Source of the DNA: JBMYQA01 sp049600855
Lineage (GTDB): Bacteria > Bacteroidota > Bacteroidia > Cytophagales > Flammeovirgaceae
Direction of reading: 5' to 3'
Length of the DNA stretch: 20,789 nucleotides
Assembly: GCA_049600855.1 (NCBI GenBank)
Contig: JBMYQA010000087.1
Span: forward strand, 1 to 20,789
The translations under genes and the position numbers were made by a program. Below the pieces are notes generated by a model that was given only the letters and a program-made list of their open reading frames with translations, was not told the DNA's origin and made no database searches. Within the stretch, counting starts at the first letter, position 1; each line of letters opens with the position of its first letter. Positions 1 through 6,614 of this stretch are shown here, piece by piece.

Positions 1-10
1 TACCTATACG

Positions 11-86
11 AGTGTTGATCACGCATGGTTTGTTATAGGAAAAAGAGGTGACATTTTTGCATTATAAACCATGCATGATCAACACT
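11..86. repeat. Imperfect inverted repeat at left edge
   Basis: The arm at 11-37 pairs with the arm at 63-86. Positions 11-21 match 76-86 for 11 of 11 bp, there is one mismatch (22/75), then 23-31 match 66-74 for 9 bp, and three more pairs follow after a 3-nt bulge. The loop is about 25 nt. No T-tract follows either arm, so it is not a classical terminator. It could be an end-of-transcript hairpin for a gene to the left, a small interspersed palindromic element, or an operator; the window gives no second copy to decide. Confidence 0.6.
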
Positions 87-141
87 ACTACAAGAAAACG
101 AAGTTTAGCCTTCAAAATTTTGTTTTTGCAATAATTCTTAG

Positions 142-184
142 GAACAGTGAGCGAATAAATTTACATTTTATGCTTTCGCTGTTC
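142..184 (-). terminator. Imperfect hairpin just after the GldM-like lipoprotein gene
   Basis: GAACAG at 142-147 pairs with CTGTTC at 179-184. Inside it, CGA/TCG and ATAAA/TTTAT segments can also pair around bulges. It begins 2 nt beyond the stop codon of the minus-strand gene, which is where a 3'-end structure is expected. No U-tract follows on the minus strand, so it may be a stabilising hairpin or factor-dependent end rather than an intrinsic terminator. Confidence 0.35.
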
Positions 185-185
185 T

Positions 186-788
186 TTACTGCTTTTTGGT
201 AAGATGAATTAAGGCTTGATTTTCCACTTGTAATACCTCCTGCTTAAATTGTGATAAAATGGCATAGGTTGCAACTAATGGCGTGTGGTTAAAGTTTAAA
301 GTCGCAAAGTCTTTCTCCTTATTTTTCGGGTCATTCTTAAATGCAGGAATCTTACTGGCTGGCTTTGCTAATTGATCAAATTGTTTTCCCACAACCAATG
401 TATTCACTCGCTTAATGTAATGATTCATTTTTTGTTCTAGTACATACGCTTGGCCATCTTGGTTCTCTCCTAAAGAAAATAACTCTTGACAAGTATAGTC
501 TACCATGCTCTGTGGATTGTCCGCTTGCGCACAAGAAGCTTTGAGCTGGGCACGGTAACGATCGAGGTAAGTAAGTAACTGAGTGGTTTGCTTGCGAATT
601 TCTTGAGCGGCTGCCAAGCTGACTGAATCGGTAGTAATTAATGCGGGAAGAGACGCATTTACTTTGACTAACGAATCAATCTGTTGGGTTAAATCTTGAT
701 CAATGCTTACGAATTTATCATAAACTCGTTCACTAATATTACAAGAAGTAATAAGGAGGAGTAGCAAGAATAGGAAGTGTTTTTTCAT
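186..788 (-). CDS. Lipoprotein resembling the GldM first periplasmic domain
   Basis: The 200-residue product starts with a short basic end and a hydrophobic stretch closing in a lipobox, Ile13-Thr-Ser-Cys16, so it should be a lipid-anchored envelope protein. The mature part is mostly helical. Residues 161-196 match the hallmark of the GldM/PorM N-terminal helical domain: an aromatic, then Pro-Leu-Val-Ala (170-173), then a Leu-Ser-x-Phe/Leu-x-x-x-Val-x-x-x-Glu pattern (178-189). GldM is the inner-membrane motor partner of GldL in type IX secretion and gliding, about 500 residues long, anchored by an N-terminal helix. Here the helix is replaced by a lipid anchor and the later domains are missing. 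Cys86 and Cys100 could form a disulfide. The gene stands alone, divergent from the metalloprotease gene. The family link rests on motif recall, so the role is inferred; a structural partner or decoy of the T9SS motor is possible. Confidence 0.6.
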   Translation of the reverse strand: MKKHFLFLLLLLITSCNISERVYDKFVSIDQDLTQQIDSLVKVNASLPALITTDSVSLAAAQEIRKQTTQLLTYLDRYRAQLKASCAQADNPQSMVDYTCQELFSLGENQDGQAYVLEQKMNHYIKRVNTLVVGKQFDQLAKPASKIPAFKNDPKNKEKDFATLNFNHTPLVATYAILSQFKQEVLQVENQALIHLTKKQ

Positions 789-856
789 GATAAAATTAGG
801 TGTTTACTATAGGAAGGGCGAAGTTAGTAAAATCGAAAGAATAGGATATGAAGCAG

Positions 857-887
857 GGAAGTTATCTTAAATCCATTGATTACCAAA
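857..887 (-). promoter_or_regulatory. Candidate Bacteroidota promoter for the GldM-like gene
   Basis: On the minus strand a TTTG box (887-884) is followed by 19 nt and then TAACTTCC (864-857). The known Bacteroidota sigma-A consensus is TTTG, 19-21 nt, TAnnTTTG. The spacing is right, but the last two bases of the -7 box do not match. A start near 850 would leave a leader of about 60 nt before the start codon at 788. Confidence 0.35.
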
Positions 888-901
888 AGGATAAAAAAGA
901 A

Positions 902-948
902 CCATCCTATCTCACTTTGATGAAATAGGATGGCTGTTTTCTTGTTTT
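902..948. terminator. Terminator-like hairpin in the divergent intergenic region
   Basis: CCATCCTAT at 902-910 pairs perfectly with ATAGGATGG at 925-933 over a 14-nt loop, followed on the plus strand by a T-rich run from 935. On the minus strand the other flank is also T-rich. It lies between divergent genes (788 minus, 1197 plus), where no annotated transcript should end. It could end a small RNA or a short transcript, or act as an attenuator. The remainder of the 408-nt gap shows only the two candidate promoters listed here. Confidence 0.5.
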
Positions 949-1114
949 CTTAAAGGGAAATAATTCCAAAAAGCCCATAACAGAATCATTCTTCAAACAA
1001 GATTAAAACAAATATAACGGATAGTTTTGATTTTTTTACTATCTAACTCGCAAATATTTTAAAATAAGAAGTAAAGCGTGTTAAGAGGGTTTCTTTACCA
1101 TTCACCACAACTCA

Positions 1115-1146
1115 TTTGCTTTTTAACAATCAGCATTGCAAGTTTG
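1115..1146 (+). promoter_or_regulatory. Candidate promoter for the metalloprotease gene
   Basis: TTTG at 1115-1118 is followed after 20 nt by CAAGTTTG at 1139-1146, one base away from TAnnTTTG. It would give a leader of about 45 nt. A perfect TAGTTTTG at 1022-1029 also exists but has no TTTG at the matching upstream distance, so I prefer the nearer site. Confidence 0.35.
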
Positions 1147-1196
1147 TCGGTTAACTAATTGAGGCGATTAGCTATTTCAACCAAAAAAACAATCAT

Positions 1197-3821
1197 ATGA
1201 AATATTCCAGAAATGGCATGAGTAAAATATTCTTGCTCATTATGTTCATGCTAATAGGAGCTTTTACCACTCAAGCACAAAAGCCGAAGAAAAAGAAAAA
1301 AGGCAAAGAGGAAGTGGCAACTACTCCCAAACCTCCCACCAAAAAACCTCCCAAGAAGAAAAAAGAGAAATTGATTAAAGATTTGGTGAAGAAATGTGAG
1401 GGGTTTGATGGATTGTTCAAAATTTACCAAGATACAACCTCAGGCGCTACCTTCATGCAAATCCATGAAGATCAATTTGATAAAGAATTTATCTATTTCC
1501 GATTTGTACAAGATGGGCCACTTGGCAGTGGCCGTACACGTGGCGATTACTTGGGCGAAAGCATCATCACCTTTCGCAAATTTTATGATCGCATTGAGCT
1601 TGTTAAGAAACCCACATGGTATTATTTCGATCCTGAAAATGCCCTTAGTCGTGCCGCTGATGCCAATAGGAGTGAAGCGATTCTGTTCAGTACAAAAATC
1701 GCAGCCCAAGATTCAGCCAAAGAAAATTACTTGATTAAATCGGATGGATTATTCTTATCTGAAAAGTTACAAATTGTCAATCAAACCTATCTGCGCAAAA
1801 TCGGATATAAGCTAGGCCGTTTAAGTAAGGATAAAACAAAATACAGTTCGATAAAAAATTACCCTGAAAATACAGATATTAATGTCGAATATGTGTACGA
1901 TAACGCCATGCCAAGAGGCAATGCGGGTCCTGGCGTAACGGATTCCCGCTATATCAGTGTGAAGCTGCAACACAGCTTTATTGCCGTACCCGAAAATGAT
2001 TATAAACCGCGCTATGATGATCCACGAGTTGGCTTTTTTACTAATCAGGTGACCGATATGACCGCTACCAACTCAACGCCATACCGAGATATGATTAACC
2101 GTTGGCATTTGAAGAAAAAAGATCCAAATGCTGCACTTTCTGAACCCGTTGAGCCTATTGTTTGGTGGATTGAGAATACGACTCCTGAAGAGGTGCGAGA
2201 ATCGGTTAAAAAAGGGGTGTTGGTTTGGAATAAAGCATTTGAACAAGCAGGGTTTAAAAATGCCATGCAGGTAAAAGTACAACCTGATGATGCCGATTGG
2301 GATGCGGGAGATATTCGCTACAATGTATTGCGTTGGACCGCTTCGCCATTTGGAGGTGGTGGTTATGGACCGAGTTTTACCAATCCTCGAACAGGTCAAA
2401 TCTTAGGGGCAGATATCATGCTCGATTTTGCTACGATTAAGTCGAGCTATCGCGATGGAGCACTCTATTCAAGTGGAACAGAAAACCATATCGATGAATA
2501 TTGGTCGTTGAAGGACATCGAGGAAACCTTCGAAGCAACCGAAGGGCTAGCACACCATCCGAAACAATGTAACATGGGCAGGCTGAAAAAGCAGGGACAC
2601 CAATTTGCACGAAGCGTCTTGCGATTTGACAAAGCAGGTTCAGGAGAAGAAAAAGCATTATTAGATCAATTTATGGTTGAGCTCATCGCTCATGAAATTG
2701 GTCATACGCTTGGATTAATGCATAACATGCGGGCAAGTCAGCTTTATTCCACGGATGAGTTGAACGATAAGGAAAAGATGAAAGATCAGGCATTAATTGG
2801 TTCGGTAATGGATTACTCTGCGGTGAATGTGGCACGAAATAAGGCTGATCGTGGAGTTTATTATTCTACCGCAGTAGGTCCTTACGACAAGTGGGCAATA
2901 GCATATGGTTACACGCCAAACTTGGATGAAAAAGGACTGATTGCCATTGCAGAGAAATCGACTGATCCAAAGCTAACGTTTGGAAACGATGCTGATATTA
3001 ATAGTGGTAGTAGAGGAATTGATCCGCATATTCAAACCTGGGATTTAGGGAATGATATTGTGAAGGCAACTACAGATCGTATGGCTGTTTCGATGGAATT
3101 GATGGGAAGCTTGAGAGAACAATATAAAAAAGAAGGGCAGTCGTATCAGGAATTCACCAATGCGTTTAGAAGTTTGTGGGTAGAATACTATTTGGCGGCT
3201 TTAGGAGCGTCTCGTTACGTAGGCGGCATACATATTGATCGAGGTTTCCAAGGGCAAAAAGGGGGCAAAAAGCCTTTCACGCCTGTTTCAGCGTCCTTAC
3301 AAAAGGAAGTCATGGAGTTGTTGGCAAAGGAAGTTTTTGCACCTGATGCGTTCAATGTGCCTGATGAGTTGTGGAATTATTTGCAACGTCAACGCAGAGG
3401 TTACAATTTCTTTGGTACCACAGAAGATCCTAAAGTACATTATTACATTGGAACCATTCAGCGCGGTGTATTGAATCAAGTGTTGAATCCAGTGGTTTTG
3501 CATCGCGTCATCGATACAAAAGTGTATGGAAATGCTTATGAAGTAGACGAATTAATGACCGACTTAAACGATGCGATTTTTAAAGCGGATGCTTATAGTA
3601 ATGTGAATACATATCGCCAAAACTTGCAATTGAGTTACACAAAAATGTTGATTAATATGATTGGTGGGAAGTTTAGTGGACGCTATCCAAACACCGCTAA
3701 ATCGATGGCTTTATATAATTTGAAGCAGATTCGGAAAATTGCGACAAATGGCAGAGGAAATCGCGCTACACAAGCGCATAAAGCGCATTTAACGACTTTG
3801 ATTGATAAAGCTTTGGATTAA
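1197..3821 (+). CDS. Secreted zinc-dependent metalloprotease, metzincin type (DUF5117/DUF4953-like)
   Basis: The 874-residue protein has an N-terminal signal peptide ending near residue 27 (Thr-Gln-Ala-Gln), so it is exported. Residues 28-60 are a Lys/Pro-rich low-complexity linker. The catalytic site is seen directly: HEIGHTLGLMH at 499-509 gives zinc ligands His499, His503 and His509 and catalytic Glu500, and Met538 in SVMDY supplies the Met-turn, which defines a metzincin. The length and the region before the active site fit the large Bacteroidota metalloproteases carrying DUF5117, DUF5118 and DUF4953 domains; that assignment is from memory of the family. Substrate is unknown. Met8 (1218) is an alternative start that gives a more usual signal peptide, but the A-rich stretch right before 1197 favours the first. 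There is no T9SS sorting tail at the C-terminus, so it may stay in the periplasm or be anchored otherwise. It appears to be a single-gene transcript. Confidence 0.9.
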   Translation: MKYSRNGMSKIFLLIMFMLIGAFTTQAQKPKKKKKGKEEVATTPKPPTKKPPKKKKEKLIKDLVKKCEGFDGLFKIYQDTTSGATFMQIHEDQFDKEFIYFRFVQDGPLGSGRTRGDYLGESIITFRKFYDRIELVKKPTWYYFDPENALSRAADANRSEAILFSTKIAAQDSAKENYLIKSDGLFLSEKLQIVNQTYLRKIGYKLGRLSKDKTKYSSIKNYPENTDINVEYVYDNAMPRGNAGPGVTDSRYISVKLQHSFIAVPENDYKPRYDDPRVGFFTNQVTDMTATNSTPYRDMINRWHLKKKDPNAALSEPVEPIVWWIENTTPEEVRESVKKGVLVWNKAFEQAGFKNAMQVKVQPDDADWDAGDIRYNVLRWTASPFGGGGYGPSFTNPRTGQILGADIMLDFATIKSSYRDGALYSSGTENHIDEYWSLKDIEETFEATEGLAHHPKQCNMGRLKKQGHQFARSVLRFDKAGSGEEKALLDQFMVELIAHEIGHTLGLMHNMRASQLYSTDELNDKEKMKDQALIGSVMDYSAVNVARNKADRGVYYSTAVGPYDKWAIAYGYTPNLDEKGLIAIAEKSTDPKLTFGNDADINSGSRGIDPHIQTWDLGNDIVKATTDRMAVSMELMGSLREQYKKEGQSYQEFTNAFRSLWVEYYLAALGASRYVGGIHIDRGFQGQKGGKKPFTPVSASLQKEVMELLAKEVFAPDAFNVPDELWNYLQRQRRGYNFFGTTEDPKVHYYIGTIQRGVLNQVLNPVVLHRVIDTKVYGNAYEVDELMTDLNDAIFKADAYSNVNTYRQNLQLSYTKMLINMIGGKFSGRYPNTAKSMALYNLKQIRKIATNGRGNRATQAHKAHLTTLIDKALD

Positions 3822-3836
3822 TTATTTGTACTTAGA

Positions 3837-3867
3837 AGAGATAGCTAACCATTAGCTATCTCTTTTT
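3837..3867. terminator. Bidirectional intrinsic terminator between convergent genes
   Basis: AGAGATAGCTAA (3837-3848) pairs perfectly, 12 bp, with TTAGCTATCTCT (3852-3863) over a 3-nt loop, followed by a T run to 3867 on the plus strand. It closes the metalloprotease transcript. The stop codon and last codons of the convergent minus-strand gene lie inside the right arm, so the hairpin also sits at the end of that transcript, though with a weaker U-tract on that side. Confidence 0.85.
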
Positions 3868-4860
3868 CCTTGTAAACCCAATGATATTGGGAATTTGCCA
3901 CATCGCATTGTTGTCATCATCTTCATTAAATCCTGTTTCATAGCTGCCATAACTACGCAGTTCCATAGCACCTGTTTTTACATAAAGCGTAGATTCTGGC
4001 CCGCCTTCTAAATAGCAACAGCGTTTTAAATCGATGGGCAATTGCAATAGCATTTTTGCAAAATCGTGTACCCGATAAGGACTGCGGCAATGAATAAACA
4101 AGGCATTTCCTTTTCCATCTTCACCCATACAAGCGGTACTCCAAAACTTCTCTTGTTTGCTCCACTTGACGCGTTGATTGCAGTCAATCATCCGAATGTT
4201 CTGGATATAGCTGTGGTATTGATCTTTCCATTGTTCCCAATCTTCGCAGCCTAAGTCAATGATTTTAAATGCAGGAACGGTTTGATTTTTCGGGTTAAAC
4301 GCAATGATGCATTTATCAGCATTGAGCTTTCCATTATTGAGGTGCGTATAGTTTTTCATATAGCCGACACTCCGCATATTGTAGGCAAACATGCTGGTAT
4401 TAATTGCTCCTAACAACTGAAAGTCTTCGCAATATTGTTCAGCTGTTCGCATTTGTTCCTCTTGAAGCTCATGGATAGCGAGCAGTTTAAAGTCAAATTG
4501 ACTGGGGTTGACGCGTACAATCCTGATTTTAGAATCGCCAATAGAACAGGTTATCGGCGCATCAACGGTGGCGACATCAAGTCCTTGTTCGAGCTTTTCC
4601 CATTGAAGTGGTTTGGCCGTGGTATTTTTCTGGAATGTAGGAAGTTGCGGTGCTGGAAAAGTATCCGCTTCAGTGATGTACGTCCAAGACGTATCCTGAT
4701 CTAACTTTGCGGAATCAATACGATGAGTAGCTTGTTTGGATGGGTTAATACTGGTTCGCTGTTCATTTTCGGAAGGAGCAGCAGATTGACAACCCCAAAA
4801 TAGCATACAACAAACAATGATGCCCAATTTGAAGTCAAAAGTTTGTTGTGGCTGGATCAT
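3856..4860 (-). CDS. Phosphodiester glycosidase (NAGPA/DUF2233)-family lipoprotein
   Basis: The 334-residue product has a hydrophobic N-terminus ending Phe-Trp-Gly-Cys24, a slightly unusual lipobox, followed by a Ser/Glu/Asn-rich spacer to about residue 80, so an envelope lipoprotein is likely. Residues 100-330 carry features of the NAGPA fold, named for the eukaryotic uncovering enzyme that removes N-acetylglucosamine from mannose-6-phosphate diesters: an Ala-Ile-Asn-Thr-Ser-Met-Phe block (152-158) and Leu-Glu-Gly-Gly-Pro-Glu-Ser-Thr (284-291), in the place where the family has its Asp/Glu-Gly-Gly signature. Bacterial members are thought to act on cell-wall or polysaccharide phosphodiesters, but the substrate here is unknown. 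Nine cysteines lie beyond the lipobox. It is the last gene of a likely three-gene minus-strand operon, starting 21 nt after ogt, and its last codons form part of the terminator. Confidence 0.7.
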   Translation of the reverse strand: MIQPQQTFDFKLGIIVCCMLFWGCQSAAPSENEQRTSINPSKQATHRIDSAKLDQDTSWTYITEADTFPAPQLPTFQKNTTAKPLQWEKLEQGLDVATVDAPITCSIGDSKIRIVRVNPSQFDFKLLAIHELQEEQMRTAEQYCEDFQLLGAINTSMFAYNMRSVGYMKNYTHLNNGKLNADKCIIAFNPKNQTVPAFKIIDLGCEDWEQWKDQYHSYIQNIRMIDCNQRVKWSKQEKFWSTACMGEDGKGNALFIHCRSPYRVHDFAKMLLQLPIDLKRCCYLEGGPESTLYVKTGAMELRSYGSYETGFNEDDDNNAMWQIPNIIGFTRKKR

Positions 4861-4881
4861 GCATGGGAGTTTTGGGAAATA

Positions 4882-5385
4882 TTAAAACAATTTCAATTGC
4901 CGCTCGGCACCACTCACTTCTTGTTCATGTTCCAGCAGCCAGCGCTTTCGCCACAATCCACCTGCATACCCCGTGAGCGAACCATCACTGCCAATTACAC
5001 GATGGCAAGGGATGATAATAGCGATGGGGTTGTTGCCATTGGCGGCACCAACTGCGCGTACGGCATTACGATCGCCCAATTGTTGTGCAATTTGAAGGTA
5101 AGAAGTGGTTTTGCCAAAAGGAATTCCTTGTAATTGCTTCCAGACACTTTGTTGGAAAATGCTACCTTGTGGAGCTAAAGGAAGGTTATCAAAATAATTG
5201 CGTTTACCCGTTAAGTATTCTTCAAGTTGAATTTGGCAGTTTTGTAAGATCTTTGGAATGAATAAGCTTTGATCGCTTGGAGCCTCATCGTGAAATTGGA
5301 CCGACTCAATGCTAGTTGCTGTTCCAATAATTTGAAGCCAGCCTAAGGGAGTTTGAAAGTGACAATAAGATTTTTCCTCATCCAT
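4882..5385 (-). CDS. ogt: Methylated-DNA--protein-cysteine S-methyltransferase
   Basis: This 167-residue cytoplasmic protein repairs O6-alkylguanine and O4-alkylthymine by moving the alkyl group onto its own cysteine in a one-time reaction. The active site Ile-Pro-Cys127-His-Arg-Val is intact. The DNA-binding helix-turn-helix precedes it, with Arg110 in Arg-Ala-Val-Gly as the arginine finger that flips the base, and the substrate-pocket loop Gly-Ser-Asp-Gly-Ser-Leu-Thr-Gly-Tyr-Ala-Gly-Gly follows it. The length is normal for Ogt-type proteins without an Ada domain. The start overlaps the stop of the upstream gene by one base (TGATG), which implies translational coupling, although the neighbours are envelope proteins with no evident link to repair. 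Confidence 0.93.
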   Translation of the reverse strand: MDEEKSYCHFQTPLGWLQIIGTATSIESVQFHDEAPSDQSLFIPKILQNCQIQLEEYLTGKRNYFDNLPLAPQGSIFQQSVWKQLQGIPFGKTTSYLQIAQQLGDRNAVRAVGAANGNNPIAIIIPCHRVIGSDGSLTGYAGGLWRKRWLLEHEQEVSGAERQLKLF

Positions 5386-6053
5386 CAGTAATGTTCTTTT
5401 ACCAAAGCCGATTTACGTTTTTCAAATTCTTTTAATTTTAATTGTTTGAGTTCCTCTTCTTTTTCGTGAATCCAGCTTTGCTTATTATATCTACCTTTAG
5501 GATATCGATCTTCATACCAAACGTATTTTACGCCAAGCTTTTCGAATTCTTCTTCATAGAGTTCCTCAATCACCACAAAGTTGACGGCAATGTTTTTCTT
5601 CAGTCGTTGTAAAGTCGATGATTCTTCTACCATATAATGCTTTAGCTCCTGAACGTATACGCGCATCTCTTGATCGAGCCGTTGCTTCTCCGCTTCAATT
5701 TGATGATCCACATATTCGAGTTTTCCATCAAGATGTTCTTTAGGATCATCCCATTTTACCTCATCTCTTTCTGCTTTGTGTTCCAATTCAAAAATAGTTA
5801 ATAATTCTTCCCGCCAACTTTTTAGGTCAGAAAGTTCGTCACTATTCATGCAAATCCAAGGTTTTCCAAAGTACTGTGCCCACAGTACGGAATCTACTGG
5901 ACTTTTCTGCAACTGTTGCCAAACGTTTGGCTTCCCTAAGGGGTCATCAGTAGCGTATGCTGAAATACTAATGGTAAGTGTAACTAAAAGTATAATCGCT
6001 AATACGCAGGTTTTGTGTAATGGTTCTGACATGTCCAATGTATTTATACACAA
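5385..6053 (-). CDS. Exported coiled-coil protein of unknown function
   Basis: I do not recognise this 222-residue protein. Residues about 14-35 form a hydrophobic signal sequence ending in an Ala-Tyr-Ala type site, so the mature protein should be exported. Residues 36-85 contain a compact segment rich in Trp and Leu. From about residue 90 to the end it is highly charged, rich in Glu, Lys and Leu, with heptad-like spacing, and should be mostly helical or coiled coil, broken near 175-195 by a Tyr/Trp/Gly-rich stretch. Met8 (6032) is an equally good start and gives a more usual signal peptide. It is the first gene of the likely operon with ogt and the glycosidase-like lipoprotein. No clear promoter was found upstream. 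Confidence 0.75.
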   Translation of the reverse strand: MCINTLDMSEPLHKTCVLAIILLVTLTISISAYATDDPLGKPNVWQQLQKSPVDSVLWAQYFGKPWICMNSDELSDLKSWREELLTIFELEHKAERDEVKWDDPKEHLDGKLEYVDHQIEAEKQRLDQEMRVYVQELKHYMVEESSTLQRLKKNIAVNFVVIEELYEEEFEKLGVKYVWYEDRYPKGRYNKQSWIHEKEEELKQLKLKEFEKRKSALVKEHY

Positions 6054-6498
6054 GTAAAGGATACAAAGAGTTGGTGGTTTTTATCCGTAGAAAATTGCTC
6101 AATATACCTATAATTTACTGCTTTTTTCAAAAGTTAGCAAGTGTTTTTCGGCAAGCGAACAATCAACAGCTAAAGGAAGTAAATATATCTGTGTATTTCT
6201 CATCTTTTTTAGGAGAAAGACCTCATGGATACCTAATATATCTAAATAAAAAATTGAATAAGGTGGGTGAGGGTGTTTAATGTGTTGATTTTCAGTGTTA
6301 TATATTTCTGTGCTACTAAAATGAAATGTTAATTGCATGTGTAAAATTCTTAGACTGAATAGCACTATAAGTATGTTAAATCACCTTTTGCAAATAGGTT
6401 TTATTTTAAAATGAGTATGAATATTACTTTAAACGAATCTTGTATGGAGTGCGGAAAACCTCGATAATAAGGCTGCACTGTGATTTTAATGGAATTGC
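6054..6498. other. Intergenic stretch without a supported gene
   Basis: This AT-rich gap separates the minus-strand operon from atpD. Two overlapping frames of 85-86 codons cross it, one on each strand, but neither has a signal peptide, recognisable motif or biased composition, so I take both as chance. The only clear signal in the gap is the atpD promoter that follows. Confidence 0.5.
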
Positions 6499-6529
6499 TT
6501 TGTATTGATATGAATAAAACCTAGTTTTG
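6499..6529 (+). promoter_or_regulatory. Promoter of atpDC, perfect Bacteroidota consensus
   Basis: TTTG at 6499-6502, a 19-nt spacer, then TAGTTTTG at 6522-6529 matches the known Bacteroidota housekeeping consensus (TTTG, 19-21 nt, TAnnTTTG) at every fixed position. Transcription should start near 6535, leaving a leader of about 80 nt before the atpD start. A tiny eight-codon frame lies in that leader at 6556-6582. Confidence 0.75.
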
Positions 6530-6614
6530 CACGACCTCTGAAAAAGGGGTGTAAAATGAATAATATTTTTGGCATAAGGTAAACATTACGCAACCTTAAT
6601 AATTTATAGTGTAC

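Noticed and set aside
1022..1029. Perfect TAGTTTTG as the metalloprotease promoter
   Set aside because: No TTTG box lies 19-21 nt upstream and the leader would be about 160 nt; the site at 1115-1146 has the proper spacing.
1396..3503. Several frames of 68-112 codons overlapping the metalloprotease gene
   Set aside because: They lie wholly inside a gene with intact catalytic motifs and look like out-of-frame shadows.
4855..4866. GATCATGCATGG shared with the inverted repeat at the left edge
   Set aside because: Only 12 bases match, they cover a start codon, and no inverted partner is nearby; likely chance.
6020..6365. Overlapping frames of 85-86 codons on both strands in the gap before atpD
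   Set aside because: Neither has a signal peptide, motif or supported start; one begins inside the neighbouring gene. AT-rich sequence gives such frames by chance.
6609..6614. GTG start for atpD two codons upstream
   Set aside because: The ATG at 6615 gives the N-terminus normal for beta subunits.
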